Of a stretch of DNA of 64,000 bases, positions 36,297 to 45,584 are shown piece by piece. The stretch is from PALSA-1006 sp037140475 (GTDB lineage Bacteria; Pseudomonadota; Gammaproteobacteria; Burkholderiales; Gallionellaceae): assembly GCA_037140475.1 (NCBI GenBank), contig JBAXEJ010000001.1, forward strand, positions 1 through 64,000. Direction: 5' to 3'. The notes beneath the pieces were generated by a model that saw only the letters and a program-made list of their open reading frames with translations, had not been told where the DNA came from and ran no database searches. Made by a program: the position numbers and the translations under genes. Every line of letters starts with the position of its first letter. The first letter of the stretch is position 1.

Positions 36297-36348
36297 GAAA
36301 GTATTGGTGGATTAAAACCGAAGCGCATTCTACAACTAGAAAAAAAAG

Positions 36349-36357
36349 TTATCCACA
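36349..36357 (+). promoter_or_regulatory. Perfect DnaA box upstream of dnaA
   Basis: TTATCCACA, an exact consensus DnaA box, lies 53 bases before the dnaA start and 15 bases before the rpmH -35 hexamer. It could serve dnaA autoregulation or belong to a bipartite origin with the boxes beyond dnaA. Confidence 0.8.
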
Positions 36358-36371
36358 GGTATAAAATAAAC

Positions 36372-36400
36372 TTGACAGAAAACCAGTAAAGTATTGTAAT
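36372..36400 (+). promoter_or_regulatory. Sigma-70 promoter of rpmH
   Basis: A consensus -35 TTGACA (36372-36377), a 17-bp spacer and a -10 TGTAAT (36395-36400) lie 37 bases before the rpmH start. This should drive the rpmH-rnpA-yidD-yidC-mnmE unit. Confidence 0.75.
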
Positions 36401-36436
36401 CGCGCGCTTTTCAACGCGAACAAGTAAGGAATAATC

Positions 36437-36571
36437 ATGAAACGTACATATCAACCATCAGTAACCAAAAGAAAACGTACTCACGGCTTTTTGGTTCGTA
36501 TGAAAACTAAGGGCGGTAGAGCAGTTATTGCAGCACGCCGAGCAAAGGGTCGCAAACGCCTCGCTGTGTAA
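36437..36571 (+). CDS. rpmH: Ribosomal protein L34
   Basis: A 44-residue L34 of the large ribosomal subunit, highly basic, starting MKRTYQPSVTKRKRTHGF and ending RRAKGRKRLAV, which matches the family along its whole length. A TAAGGA ribosome site lies 8 bases before the start. It is the first gene of the rightward origin-side operon and is followed by rnpA after one base. Confidence 0.98.
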   Translation: MKRTYQPSVTKRKRTHGFLVRMKTKGGRAVIAARRAKGRKRLAV

Positions 36572-36572
36572 G

Positions 36573-36923
36573 GTGACACAAAAGTTTTCTCATTCTAAGC
36601 GAATTCATCGTAGTGATGAATTTGAGCGAATTCTGAAGAGCAAGGCAATCACAAATAGATGGGTTGCTCTTCATTCCTCTAAAAATGAGGTCGGTTTAGA
36701 TAGATTAGGTGTCATTGTAGGTAAACGAGTCGCCTCTAAGGCAGTTACTAGAAATCGTATAAAAAGAGTTATCCGCGAAACCTTTCGTTTAAGCCTTGCC
36801 GAAAGCGGTAACGCGATAGATATCATTATTCGAGTTAAGCGACCGTTAATTAGCAGCGAAAATCAAGAATTTAGACTAGCATTGTCTCGATTGTTAATTA
36901 ATGCCAGATTGGCAAATCAATGA
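36573..36923 (+). CDS. rnpA: Ribonuclease P protein component
   Basis: A 116-residue RnpA, the protein subunit of RNase P that matures the 5' end of tRNAs. The RNA-binding signature RNRIKRVIRETFR is intact. The start chosen is GTG, one base after the rpmH stop, which gives a family-length protein beginning VTQKFSHSKR; a longer frame would start inside rpmH. The tight spacing suggests translational coupling to rpmH. yidD overlaps its end by 4 bases. Confidence 0.93.
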   Translation: MTQKFSHSKRIHRSDEFERILKSKAITNRWVALHSSKNEVGLDRLGVIVGKRVASKAVTRNRIKRVIRETFRLSLAESGNAIDIIIRVKRPLISSENQEFRLALSRLLINARLANQ

Positions 36924-37129
36924 TTCGCATTATTTTATTCATAATTAGAGGGTATCAGTATTTAATCAGCCCTCTATTTCCACCCACTTGCCGATTTACC
37001 CCTTCGTGCTCTAACTATTTTAAAGATGCGCTGATAAAACACGGGCTAATCCGTGGGGTTCGTTACGGGATTTGGCGAATACTTCGTTGTAATCCATGGG
37101 GTGCGGGCGGATATGATCCTGTTCCTTAG
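36920..37129 (+). CDS. yidD: Membrane protein insertion efficiency factor YidD
   Basis: A 69-residue YidD. It has an amphipathic N-terminal helix (IRIILFIIRGYQYLISPLF), the cysteine-containing core CRFTPSCSNY, and ends with the family motif NPWGAGGYDPVP. It helps YidC insert membrane proteins and lies between rnpA and yidC, as in most bacteria. Confidence 0.96.
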   Translation: MIRIILFIIRGYQYLISPLFPPTCRFTPSCSNYFKDALIKHGLIRGVRYGIWRILRCNPWGAGGYDPVP

Positions 37130-37159
37130 TGCAACATTATTAATTGGGATATTCTAAAG

Positions 37160-38791
37160 ATGGAATTTCAGCGCCTTTTCTTGTTTCTTATTTTCTCATT
37201 TTCCGCAGTTGTTCTTTGGGATGGATGGGAAAAATATCAAAATCCAATTCCTCAAGTAGTAACTACCGAAAAGCCCAAAGCGGCAGGGTCAAATGCACAA
37301 GCGCCCTTGAAAACAACGGCAACGGTGAGTAATGCGAAAGCAATCGAGGCGCCCGCAGCTACAGTGCAAGGAAAAAAAATCGTTGTTAAGACGGACAGCC
37401 TGTTGGTTGAGTTAAATACACTTGGTGGGGACATCCAAAGAGTGGAGCTACTTCAACATAAAGATGCTGTGGACAAAAACAAAGCATTTGTTTTGCTTCA
37501 GAAAGAAGAAGGGCACACATATATTGCTCAAACGGGGCTGCTTGGTGAAGGCCTACCAACGCATCGAGAGCAATTTACGGCAACCGCAGAAGAGTTCAGC
37601 TTACAAGATGGTAAAGATTCCGTTTCCGTAACGTTGTCAGCCGGAAAAGCAGTAACGAAAACCTTAACGTTTCATCGTAATAGCTATCTTATTGATGTTA
37701 GTTACGAAATTGAAAACTTAGGTGACAAGCCATTGACGGCCTCCGCTTACTATCAATTGGTTAGAGACGACGGGGTTCCAGAGGGAGCCTCTAAGCTCGT
37801 TCCTACCTATACAGGGGCGGCGATCTATACAGATAAGGAAAAATTCCAAAAAGTTGAGTTTGCAAATATAGAAAAAAACAAAACAAGTTATGCAAAATCC
37901 GCTGACAATGGTTGGATAGCAATGCTTCAACACTATTTTGTGACCGCTTGGCTGCCATCAGGTAATACCGAGAGAGAGTTTTACACAAAATCTTTGGGAA
38001 ACCACGAATATTCGATAGGAGCAATTCTCCCCATTCCAACAATTGAACCGGGTCAAAAAGGAGGTATAAGCACCTCTTTGTATGTAGGGCCCGCAAGCTC
38101 AAAACTTGATAATGTTGCCACTGGTTTAGGTCTTACGGTTGATTATGGATGGTTAACGATTATTGCTACGCCGCTGTTTTGGTTGCTCACCTTTATTCAA
38201 AGCGGTGTTCAAAACTGGGGAGTTGCCATCATTCTTCTCACGGTTCTAATTAAACTAGTGTTTTTCCCCCTTTCGGCCGCAAGCTATCGCTCAATGGCTA
38301 AAATGAAAGCCGTTGCGCCAAAGCTAGAAAAGATCAAACAGCAATATAGTGATGATCGCGAAAAGCTAAATAAAGCAATGATGGATCTGTATAAAACAGA
38401 AAAAATCAATCCGCTCGGCGGCTGTTTGCCCGTACTAATTCAAATCCCAGTATTTATTGCCCTTTATTGGTCAATTTTAGCAAGCGTTGAATTACGTCAT
38501 GCACCCTTCATGCTATGGATAACCGACCTTTCAGTTGCTGATCCTTATTACATCATGCCAGCTATTATGGGTATCAGCATGTTAATTCAGGGGCGATTAA
38601 ACCCGACACCACCGGATCCAATACAAGCTAAGTTGATGCAATGGATGCCGGTTGTATTCAGCGTTGTATTTTTCTTTTTCCCAGCGGGATTGGTTTTGTA
38701 TTCAATTGTTAACAACGTTCTTTCTATTGCTCAGCAATGGTACATAACCCGAAGCTTAGAAAGCGGTCAAAAGGATGTTGTCAAAGCTTGA
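37160..38791 (+). CDS. yidC: Membrane protein insertase YidC
   Basis: A 543-residue YidC/Oxa1-type insertase. An N-terminal membrane helix (LFLFLIFSFSAVVLW) is followed by a large periplasmic beta-sandwich domain (about residues 55-330) and then the conserved five-helix insertase core. The core includes NWGVAIILLTVLIKLVFFPL, which holds the hydrophilic-groove arginine position as lysine, and the cytoplasmic coiled segment MAKMKAVAPKLEKIK. It inserts inner-membrane proteins alone or with Sec, notably ATP synthase subunits encoded further right. mnmE overlaps its end. Confidence 0.95.
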   Translation: MEFQRLFLFLIFSFSAVVLWDGWEKYQNPIPQVVTTEKPKAAGSNAQAPLKTTATVSNAKAIEAPAATVQGKKIVVKTDSLLVELNTLGGDIQRVELLQHKDAVDKNKAFVLLQKEEGHTYIAQTGLLGEGLPTHREQFTATAEEFSLQDGKDSVSVTLSAGKAVTKTLTFHRNSYLIDVSYEIENLGDKPLTASAYYQLVRDDGVPEGASKLVPTYTGAAIYTDKEKFQKVEFANIEKNKTSYAKSADNGWIAMLQHYFVTAWLPSGNTEREFYTKSLGNHEYSIGAILPIPTIEPGQKGGISTSLYVGPASSKLDNVATGLGLTVDYGWLTIIATPLFWLLTFIQSGVQNWGVAIILLTVLIKLVFFPLSAASYRSMAKMKAVAPKLEKIKQQYSDDREKLNKAMMDLYKTEKINPLGGCLPVLIQIPVFIALYWSILASVELRHAPFMLWITDLSVADPYYIMPAIMGISMLIQGRLNPTPPDPIQAKLMQWMPVVFSVVFFFFPAGLVLYSIVNNVLSIAQQWYITRSLESGQKDVVKA

Positions 38792-40115
38792 TGCCGTAGC
38801 TGCAATAGCTACGGCACCCGGTCGAGGAGGGGTTGGTGTCGTTCGTATTTCTGGCAAAGACCTCTCGTCATATCTTCTGCCACTGTTTGGTCAAAATTTA
38901 AACCCTCGCCATGCGACCTATACGCCATTTAAGGATGCTGACGGCGCAATTATTGATCACGGAATAGGACTTTATTTTCCTGGCCCTCACTCGTATACGG
39001 GGGAAGATGTTATTGAACTACAAGGACACGGCGGAACGGCCGTCCTTGGCCTATTACTTCAGCGCTGCTTTTCTCTTGGTGCAAGACCTGCGGAACCCGG
39101 CGAATTTACACAGCGAGCCTTTCTAAATAACAAGCTTGATTTGGTTCAGGCCGAAAGCGTAATTGACCTGATAAACGCAACCTCAGAACAAGGGGTTCGT
39201 AGTGCCACTCGTTCTTTGCAGGGGGATTTTTCTAAAGCAGTTCATGCTTTGGTTGAGGATGTTATAGCGCTACGAATTCAAATCGAAGCCTCGCTAGACT
39301 TTCCAGAAGAAGAAATACCAGCTCAAGACTTAGTTAAACAAGAATGTTGCCTAAGTAGAATCAAAGCGGAATTGGATCAAATTTTTGATTTAGCAAAGCA
39401 GGGCAGCATTCTGAGAGAGGGCGCTCACGTGGTGCTTGTGGGAGAACCAAACGTGGGGAAGTCTAGCCTGCTGAACAGGCTATCTGGAGAGGACGTCGCT
39501 TTAGTTAGTGAGATAGCCGGCACAACAAGAGATGTTATTCGCCAGGCGATTAATATTGATGGCGTGCCATTACATATTATTGATACCGCCGGTTTACGAG
39601 AGTCTCAAGATGCGATCGAGCAAATGGGAATGGAACGCACAAGGCTTGCGGCTGCAAAGGCGGATGTTGTGCTGCTTCTAGAGGATGTGACGAAAAGAGG
39701 TGGGCCCGCAACAGCAAAAATATTAGATCAAATACCCAGTAACATACCCAGATTACACATTATTAACAAAATTGACCTATTGGGCACTGCTGCACATTTA
39801 GAAACGCGAGACGGTCAGGATTATATTTACGTCTCTGCAAAGGCAGACGAAGGCATTAATCTTTTAAAAGAACGGCTGCTACAAATGATGGGGTGGCACG
39901 GTGAGTCGGGTGCATTTATGGCCAGGGCACGACACATTGAGTCGCTCACCAAGGCGAAAGCTTATTTGGGGCGGGCATCAATAAGCGCCGCAACCGTAGA
40001 GCTTTTGGCAGAAGACCTCCGCCTTGTTCAGGTCGCCTTGAGCGAAATAACGGGCCGATTTACAAGTGATGAGTTGCTAGGTGAAATTTTTAGCCGCTTT
40101 TGTATTGGAAAGTAA
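38775..40115 (+). CDS. mnmE: tRNA modification GTPase MnmE
   Basis: A 446-residue MnmE, which with MnmG adds the carboxymethylaminomethyl group to U34 of certain tRNAs. The N-terminal folate-binding domain has APGRGGVGVVRISG. The inserted GTPase domain has G1 GEPNVGKSS at residues 223-231, and the protein ends with the catalytic CIGK motif. It overlaps yidC by 17 bases, and mnmG follows 90 bases later beyond a parS site. Confidence 0.97.
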   Translation: MLSKLDAVAAIATAPGRGGVGVVRISGKDLSSYLLPLFGQNLNPRHATYTPFKDADGAIIDHGIGLYFPGPHSYTGEDVIELQGHGGTAVLGLLLQRCFSLGARPAEPGEFTQRAFLNNKLDLVQAESVIDLINATSEQGVRSATRSLQGDFSKAVHALVEDVIALRIQIEASLDFPEEEIPAQDLVKQECCLSRIKAELDQIFDLAKQGSILREGAHVVLVGEPNVGKSSLLNRLSGEDVALVSEIAGTTRDVIRQAINIDGVPLHIIDTAGLRESQDAIEQMGMERTRLAAAKADVVLLLEDVTKRGGPATAKILDQIPSNIPRLHIINKIDLLGTAAHLETRDGQDYIYVSAKADEGINLLKERLLQMMGWHGESGAFMARARHIESLTKAKAYLGRASISAATVELLAEDLRLVQVALSEITGRFTSDELLGEIFSRFCIGK

Positions 40116-40144
40116 GGCGGGTGTTTCACGTGAAACAGCCCGCC
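40116..40144. promoter_or_regulatory. parS: parS site within a GC-rich hairpin, right of origin
   Basis: TGTTTCACGTGAAACA at 40122-40137 is the exact 16-bp parS consensus. It is flanked by GGCGGG on the left and GCCCGCC on the right, which extends the palindrome to arms of about 14 bp with one bulge. It lies in the mnmE-mnmG gap, about 5 kb right of the probable origin. The extended hairpin could also slow or stop transcription after mnmE. Confidence 0.92.
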
Positions 40145-40205
40145 GGGATACTTTCAATCGGTGCAATTAATGTATGATGCGCGCCTTTGATTTGGCGCAG
40201 GATAA

Positions 40206-42104
40206 ATGAATTACCCAAAAGAGTTTGATGTCATTGTTGTAGGGGGAGGGCACGCGGGAACCGAGGCGGCGTTAGCAAGCGCACGAATGGGCCGAGCGAC
40301 GCTGCTGATTACTCACAACATTGAAACGCTAGGGGCGATGTCATGCAACCCTTCAATTGGTGGCATCGGTAAGGGCCATCTGGTAAAAGAAGTGGATGCG
40401 CTGGGCGGTCTAATGGCTACGGCCGCAGACGAGTCGGGTATGCAGTTTCGAATATTAAACTCATCAAAAGGCCCGGCGGTAAGGGCGACGCGGGCACAGG
40501 CGGATCGTGTTTTATACAAGGCGGCCGTCAGGGCAAGGCTTGAAAATCAACCCAATCTTTGGTTGTTTCAGCAGGCTGCTGAAAAATTAATCATGAGAGG
40601 AGATGGGGTGGCCGGTGTAGAAACCATGCTGGGCCTTCGTTTCTTGTCAAAGAGTGTGGTGTTAACAACGGGAACCTTTTTGTCTGGGCTAATCCACGTT
40701 GGCTTGTCTAATTATCCTGCAGGGCGGGCGGGCGACCCCCCGTCGGTGGCGTTGTCTAATGATTTGCGAGAGCTTGGCTTGCCAATTGGCCGCTTGAAAA
40801 CGGGAACGCCGCCGCGAATAGATGGGCGTAGCATCGATTATTCAGTGATGACCGAACAACCTGGCGATACGCCCGTGCCGGTGTTTTCATTTATGGGAAG
40901 TGCGGCCCAGCACCCAAAACAATTGCCATGTTGGATTACGCATACTAACGTACAAACCCACGACATTATTCGTGGAGGGCTAGATCGCTCGCCTTTGTTT
41001 ACCGGTGTGATTGAAGGGGTTGGGCCGCGTTATTGTCCTTCTATTGAAGATAAAATCACGCGTTTTGCCGACAAAGATAATCACCAGATTTTTTTGGAGC
41101 CCGAGGGGCTAACGACCCACGAGGTTTATCCAAACGGTATTTCAACTAGCTTGCCGTTTGATATTCAGTTGCAGTTGGTGCGTTCAATAAAAGGTTTGGA
41201 GAATGCCTACATTACGCGTCCAGGTTATGCGATTGAATATGATTATTTTGATCCGCGTGGACTAAAAATTTCGCTGGAAACAAAGGCAATAAAAGGTTTG
41301 TTTTTTGCTGGTCAAATTAATGGCACAACGGGCTATGAAGAAGCGGCAGCCCAAGGGTTGCTTGCGGGATTAAATGCAGCCCGGTTTTCTTCTGAAGAGG
41401 CGGCTTGGTATCCGCGACGAGATGAGGCTTACCTGGGCGTATTGGTCGATGACTTAACGACCCAAGGGGTGTCCGAGCCGTATCGAATGTTTACAAGTCG
41501 CGCGGAGTATCGTTTGCAGTTAAGAGAAGACAATGCAGACGCGCGGCTAACTGAGATTGGGCGCCAATTAGGACTGGTTGATGAAAAGCGTTGGGTGGAC
41601 TTTGAAGCAAAGAGGGAGGCAGTTGCAATAGAGGTAGGGCGCTTGAAGTCCACTTGGGTAAACCCAAAGGTATTGGCAGCTGCTGAGGCGGAGCGCGTAT
41701 TGGGGAAAAACATTGAGCGCGAATATTCGCTTTATGAATTGTTACGCAGGCCCGATGTGACCTATGAAACACTCATGTCAATGGAGGGCCTTTCCTCAGC
41801 ACTTGTTGATGATAAAGTTGCCGAGCAGGTTGAAATTCAAGCAAAGTATCAAGGCTATATTGAACGTCAACATACGGAAATCGCTCGGCAAGCTGAGAAT
41901 GAAATGTTGAAATTGCCGGTTAATTTAGACTATTCATTGGTTGGTGGTTTATCAACCGAGGTGCGGCAAAAACTCGAGAAGTTTCGCCCAGAAACACTCG
42001 GTCAGGCGGGAAGAATTTCAGGGATAACGCCCGCTGCGATTTCCTTGCTTTTGGTACATTTAAAGCGCGGCGGAATAACTGTGTCCCAGCCATTTTCAGC
42101 ATGA
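40206..42104 (+). CDS. mnmG: tRNA modification protein MnmG (GidA)
   Basis: A 632-residue FAD-dependent MnmG, partner of MnmE in wobble-uridine modification. The FAD-binding motif VVGGGHAGTEAALA lies near residue 11, and the family signatures GAMSCNPSIGGIGKGHL and GQINGTTGYEEAAAQG are intact. The C-terminal helical domain that binds MnmE is complete. It shares an ATGA overlap with rsmG. Confidence 0.97.
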   Translation: MNYPKEFDVIVVGGGHAGTEAALASARMGRATLLITHNIETLGAMSCNPSIGGIGKGHLVKEVDALGGLMATAADESGMQFRILNSSKGPAVRATRAQADRVLYKAAVRARLENQPNLWLFQQAAEKLIMRGDGVAGVETMLGLRFLSKSVVLTTGTFLSGLIHVGLSNYPAGRAGDPPSVALSNDLRELGLPIGRLKTGTPPRIDGRSIDYSVMTEQPGDTPVPVFSFMGSAAQHPKQLPCWITHTNVQTHDIIRGGLDRSPLFTGVIEGVGPRYCPSIEDKITRFADKDNHQIFLEPEGLTTHEVYPNGISTSLPFDIQLQLVRSIKGLENAYITRPGYAIEYDYFDPRGLKISLETKAIKGLFFAGQINGTTGYEEAAAQGLLAGLNAARFSSEEAAWYPRRDEAYLGVLVDDLTTQGVSEPYRMFTSRAEYRLQLREDNADARLTEIGRQLGLVDEKRWVDFEAKREAVAIEVGRLKSTWVNPKVLAAAEAERVLGKNIEREYSLYELLRRPDVTYETLMSMEGLSSALVDDKVAEQVEIQAKYQGYIERQHTEIARQAENEMLKLPVNLDYSLVGGLSTEVRQKLEKFRPETLGQAGRISGITPAAISLLLVHLKRGGITVSQPFSA

Positions 42105-42721
42105 CACTAGCCCAAGACTTATCGGTTGGAATAGAGCGGCTCGGATTGGTGGTTACGTCCGGGGAGCAGAAAAAGCTGTTGGATTATTTGGCGTTATTAC
42201 ATAAGTGGAACAAGGTCTATAATTTGACGGCGATACGCCAGCAAGAACAAATGGTTAGCAATCACTTGCTGGACAGCCTAGCTGTTCTGCCATATTTATG
42301 GCCAGCCAGATGGTTAGATGTAGGGTGCGGTGCGGGCTTGCCGGGCGCAGTATTGGCGATCATGCGACCAGAGTGGTCGTTTACTTTGCTTGATAGCAAT
42401 AGCAAAAAAACGAGCTTTGTTCAGCAAGCAACAATCGAGCTTGGTTTAAATAATGTGGAAGTGTATTGCGGGCGAGTCGAAGAGTTTGAGGCTAACGAAA
42501 AATATGACGGAATTATTTCTCGAGCATTTTCAGAGGCGGCTGACTTTGTGTTTTCAACGAGACACTTGTTGCAAAAAGGCGGTGGTTGGGCGGCAATGAA
42601 GGGCTCTCCTGAACAAGAGCTGTTGCGTTTGCCGAATGACATTAGAGTTGAGAGAAATTTCACGTTGCAGATACCTAAGTTAGAGGCGGCACGTTGCTTA
42701 GTGGTAATGAGAGAAAATTAA
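42101..42721 (+). CDS. rsmG: 16S rRNA m7G527 methyltransferase RsmG (GidB)
   Basis: A 206-residue SAM-dependent methyltransferase that modifies G527 of 16S rRNA. The family region NHLLDSLAVLPYL and the SAM motif WLDVGCGAGLPGAVLAI are clear. It overlaps mnmG by 4 bases and its last base is the first of parA, so the set is co-translated. Confidence 0.96.
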   Translation: MTLAQDLSVGIERLGLVVTSGEQKKLLDYLALLHKWNKVYNLTAIRQQEQMVSNHLLDSLAVLPYLWPARWLDVGCGAGLPGAVLAIMRPEWSFTLLDSNSKKTSFVQQATIELGLNNVEVYCGRVEEFEANEKYDGIISRAFSEAADFVFSTRHLLQKGGGWAAMKGSPEQELLRLPNDIRVERNFTLQIPKLEAARCLVVMREN

Positions 42722-43500
42722 TGACCAAAATATTGGCGATAACTAATCAAAAGGGTGGGGTCGGTAAAACGACAACGACGGTGAACTTGGCGGCAAGTTT
42801 AGCGGCAGCAAAGCAGCGAGTTTTGCTAATCGATCTAGACCCACAAGGCAATGCCACGATGGGCAGTGGCATAAACAAGGCAGATCTTGCCGCTACCGTT
42901 TATGACGTGTTGCTAGGGCAAAAAGTGATTCGAGAGGTAAGGGCAACTGCTGAACAGGCAAAATATGATGTGCTACCCGCGAATCGGGAGTTAGCTGGAG
43001 CAGAAATAGAGTTGGTGGACCTAGAGGGGCGGGAGATGCGCCTTAAAAATGCGCTAGAGGTGGTTTACGATGATTATGATTATGTTTTGATTGATTGCCC
43101 CCCTTCTCTAAATCTGCTGACACTTAATGGCTTATGCGCGGCACAATCGGTGATGATCCCAATGCAGTGTGAATATTATGCGCTGGAAGGATTGAGTGAC
43201 TTAGTCAACACGATACGCAAAGTGCGTGCTCACCTAAATCCAGAATTAGAAATTGAAGGGTTGTTGCGGACGATGTTTGACCCGAGAAATTCACTAGCTC
43301 AACAAGTTTCAGATGAGTTGCAACAGCATTTTGGTGAAAAAGTCTACCGTACAGTTATTCCAAGGAATGTTCGTTTAGCTGAGGCGCCAAGCTATGGTTT
43401 ACCCGCGCTCTATCATGACAGTCAATCCAAGGGCACTCAGGCATATCTAGCTTTGGCTGGTGAGCTACTTAATAACGCTTCACGTTTGGCAACGAAATAA
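42721..43500 (+). CDS. parA: Chromosome partitioning ATPase ParA (Soj)
   Basis: A 259-residue ParA/Soj ATPase that moves ParB-parS complexes during chromosome segregation. The deviant Walker A motif KGGVGKTTT is near residue 11, followed by LLIDLDPQGNATMG and LIDCPPSLNLLT. The short N-terminus, without a helix-turn-helix, marks a chromosomal type Ib protein. The start at 42721 overlaps the rsmG stop by one base and matches the family; the longer frame is rejected. parB follows. Confidence 0.97.
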   Translation: MTKILAITNQKGGVGKTTTTVNLAASLAAAKQRVLLIDLDPQGNATMGSGINKADLAATVYDVLLGQKVIREVRATAEQAKYDVLPANRELAGAEIELVDLEGREMRLKNALEVVYDDYDYVLIDCPPSLNLLTLNGLCAAQSVMIPMQCEYYALEGLSDLVNTIRKVRAHLNPELEIEGLLRTMFDPRNSLAQQVSDELQQHFGEKVYRTVIPRNVRLAEAPSYGLPALYHDSQSKGTQAYLALAGELLNNASRLATK

Positions 43501-43513
43501 ACTAGGAAAAAAA

Positions 43514-44356
43514 ATGGCAAAACCAGCAAAAGGACTCGGGCGCGGTTTAGATGCGCTGTTAGCGGGAAGCAAAGATCAGGGCAACGATTCACTTCGGGAA
43601 TTAAAAGTTGAGCAGCTTGCACCAGGTAAATATCAGCCCAGAAGTCGAATGGATGAAGATTCTTTGGCAGAGCTTGCGGCATCAATAAGAGCGCAAGGCA
43701 TCATGCAGCCGATTCTGGTGCGAGAGCTCGTAAATGGCGGTTATGAAATTATTGCAGGTGAGCGCCGTTGGCGCGCCGCACAGTTGGCGGGATTGACTCA
43801 AGTTACTGTTTTGGTGAGGAAAGTCCCAGATAATGCAGCCTTGGCGATGGCTTTGATTGAAAATATCCAACGAGAAGATTTGAATCCACTGGAAGAGGCT
43901 GTGGGTATTCAGCGTTTAATTGATGAGTTCCAAATGACGCATCAAACAGCTGCAGATGCAGTTGGCCGATCACGCAGTGCGGCAAGCAACTTATTACGTT
44001 TACTGAAATTGCCCGAGATGGTCCAGGCAATGCTGATGGACAATAAGTTAGACATGGGACATGCGCGAGCCTTGCTTCCTTTGGATGCGGCCCTGTTGAT
44101 CTCTGCCGCAAATAAAATTGTCGCTGATAACTTATCGGTAAGAGATGCCGAAAAGCTAGTGCAAACGATGCTAAGTCCTAAAGTTAAAATAGCAAAACCA
44201 GCGATAAGTCGAGATATCGCAAATTTGCAAGAAGAGCTGTCGCAGACTATGGGAACGGCAGTAGAAATTAAGGTTGGCAAACAGGGAAAGGGTAAGCTAA
44301 TAATTGAATATACAAGTAACGATCATCTTGAAGAACTTATCGCACGCATGAAATAA
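43514..44356 (+). CDS. parB: Chromosome partitioning protein ParB (Spo0J)
   Basis: A 280-residue ParB. The N-terminal KGLGRGLDALL and the CTP-binding ParB/Srx fold (PGKYQPRSRMDEDSLAELAASI, then IIAGERRWRAAQLAG with ENIQREDLNPLEEA) are intact. The helix-turn-helix that reads parS (about residues 140-165) and the C-terminal dimer domain follow. AGGA lies upstream of the ATG at 43514. Its two likely binding sites are at 33633 and 40122. Confidence 0.97.
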   Translation: MAKPAKGLGRGLDALLAGSKDQGNDSLRELKVEQLAPGKYQPRSRMDEDSLAELAASIRAQGIMQPILVRELVNGGYEIIAGERRWRAAQLAGLTQVTVLVRKVPDNAALAMALIENIQREDLNPLEEAVGIQRLIDEFQMTHQTAADAVGRSRSAASNLLRLLKLPEMVQAMLMDNKLDMGHARALLPLDAALLISAANKIVADNLSVRDAEKLVQTMLSPKVKIAKPAISRDIANLQEELSQTMGTAVEIKVGKQGKGKLIIEYTSNDHLEELIARMK

Positions 44357-44388
44357 ACAATTGACGTAATTAAGCGGGCTTGAGTAGA

Positions 44389-44763
44389 ATGTACATCTTC
44401 AAAGATTTGGCAAGTAAAAAAGCGATAATCTGGATAGTGCTTACGCAGGTAGGCGTCACCGTTGTAATGAGCTTAATCATGCTAATTACACAAAACGGCG
44501 GTTCAGCAATATCAGCTTTTGCTGGAGGGGCGGTTGGTTTTTTGACTAGCTTGATTTACGCAAAAAAAATGTTTGCCCCACAAGGGTCAGACGTAAAGGC
44601 AATAATAAGGTCGCATTACAGCGCCGAAGCGTATAAGTTAGCTTTCACCATTCTGTTGTTCTCCTTTGTTTTTACGCAGTACAAAGAAGCACACGCGTTG
44701 CCGCTATTTGCAACCTATATTGCAACCTTGGCGGTCTATTGGTTAGCATTAATTTTTGTGTGA
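44389..44763 (+). CDS. atpI: ATP synthase accessory protein AtpI
   Basis: A 124-residue membrane protein with four helices, of the AtpI type that assists c-ring assembly. It is the first gene of the atp operon. The ATG at 44389 is preferred; a TTG three codons upstream is possible but would place the GGG of the ribosome site too close. Sequence conservation in this family is low, so the call leans on topology and position before atpB. Confidence 0.87.
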   Translation: MYIFKDLASKKAIIWIVLTQVGVTVVMSLIMLITQNGGSAISAFAGGAVGFLTSLIYAKKMFAPQGSDVKAIIRSHYSAEAYKLAFTILLFSFVFTQYKEAHALPLFATYIATLAVYWLALIFV

Positions 44764-44769
44764 AAAATT

Positions 44770-45543
44770 ATGAGTACTGAAGGCTTAACAACAACTGAAT
44801 ATATTCAACACCATTTAACCAATCTTCATTCTGGAGAAGGTTTTTGGTCTTTACACCTAGACACAATATTTGTTTCCTTGATCATTGGTCTGATCGTATT
44901 TGGCACAATGTGGCTCGCCACTCGCAAGGCGACAGCTGGCGTTCCGGGGCCGCTGCAAAACTTTGTCGAGATGGTTGTGGGCATGGTGGACGCGCAAGTA
45001 AAAGATACCTTCCATGGCAAAAGTGAACTTATCGCACCGTTGGCGCTGACAATCTTTGTGTGGATTTTTGCCATGAATGCCATGGACGTGATTCCGGTTG
45101 ATTTGTTGCCACTAGTGGCGAGTTGGTTTGGTGTAACTCATCTCAAGATTGTTCCTTCGACCGACTTAAACGCGACATTTGCAATGTCGATCTCTGTTTT
45201 CTTTTTGATTTATTTCTATAGCTTTAAGGTAAAAGGATTTGCCGGCTTTAGTAAAGAAATCCTATTTTCGCCGTTTGGCAAATTCCCATTGTTGATTCCA
45301 GTAAACGTACTCTTCAGAATTGTTGAAGACATCGCTAAGCCCATTTCGCTAGCGTTGCGTCTATTCGGAAACATGTATGCGGGTGAGATGGTTTTCATTC
45401 TGATTGCGTTGCTGCCTTGGTATTTGCAGTGGTTGCTGGGCGCGCCATGGGCGATATTCCATCTTTTGATTATTACGTTGCAAGCTTTTGTGTTCATGAT
45501 GCTGACGATTGTTTATCTAAGCATGGCGCACGAAAGTCATTAA
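44770..45543 (+). CDS. atpB: ATP synthase Fo subunit a
   Basis: A 257-residue subunit a, the proton half-channel of the Fo sector, with five or six membrane helices. The essential arginine lies in ISLALRLFGNMYAGEM. It pairs with the c-ring aspartate during proton flow. It follows atpI by 6 bases. Confidence 0.97.
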   Translation: MSTEGLTTTEYIQHHLTNLHSGEGFWSLHLDTIFVSLIIGLIVFGTMWLATRKATAGVPGPLQNFVEMVVGMVDAQVKDTFHGKSELIAPLALTIFVWIFAMNAMDVIPVDLLPLVASWFGVTHLKIVPSTDLNATFAMSISVFFLIYFYSFKVKGFAGFSKEILFSPFGKFPLLIPVNVLFRIVEDIAKPISLALRLFGNMYAGEMVFILIALLPWYLQWLLGAPWAIFHLLIITLQAFVFMMLTIVYLSMAHESH

Positions 45544-45584
45544 GTTTCGCTTTATTAATTTAACTAAACCTCCAAGGAGAAAAC

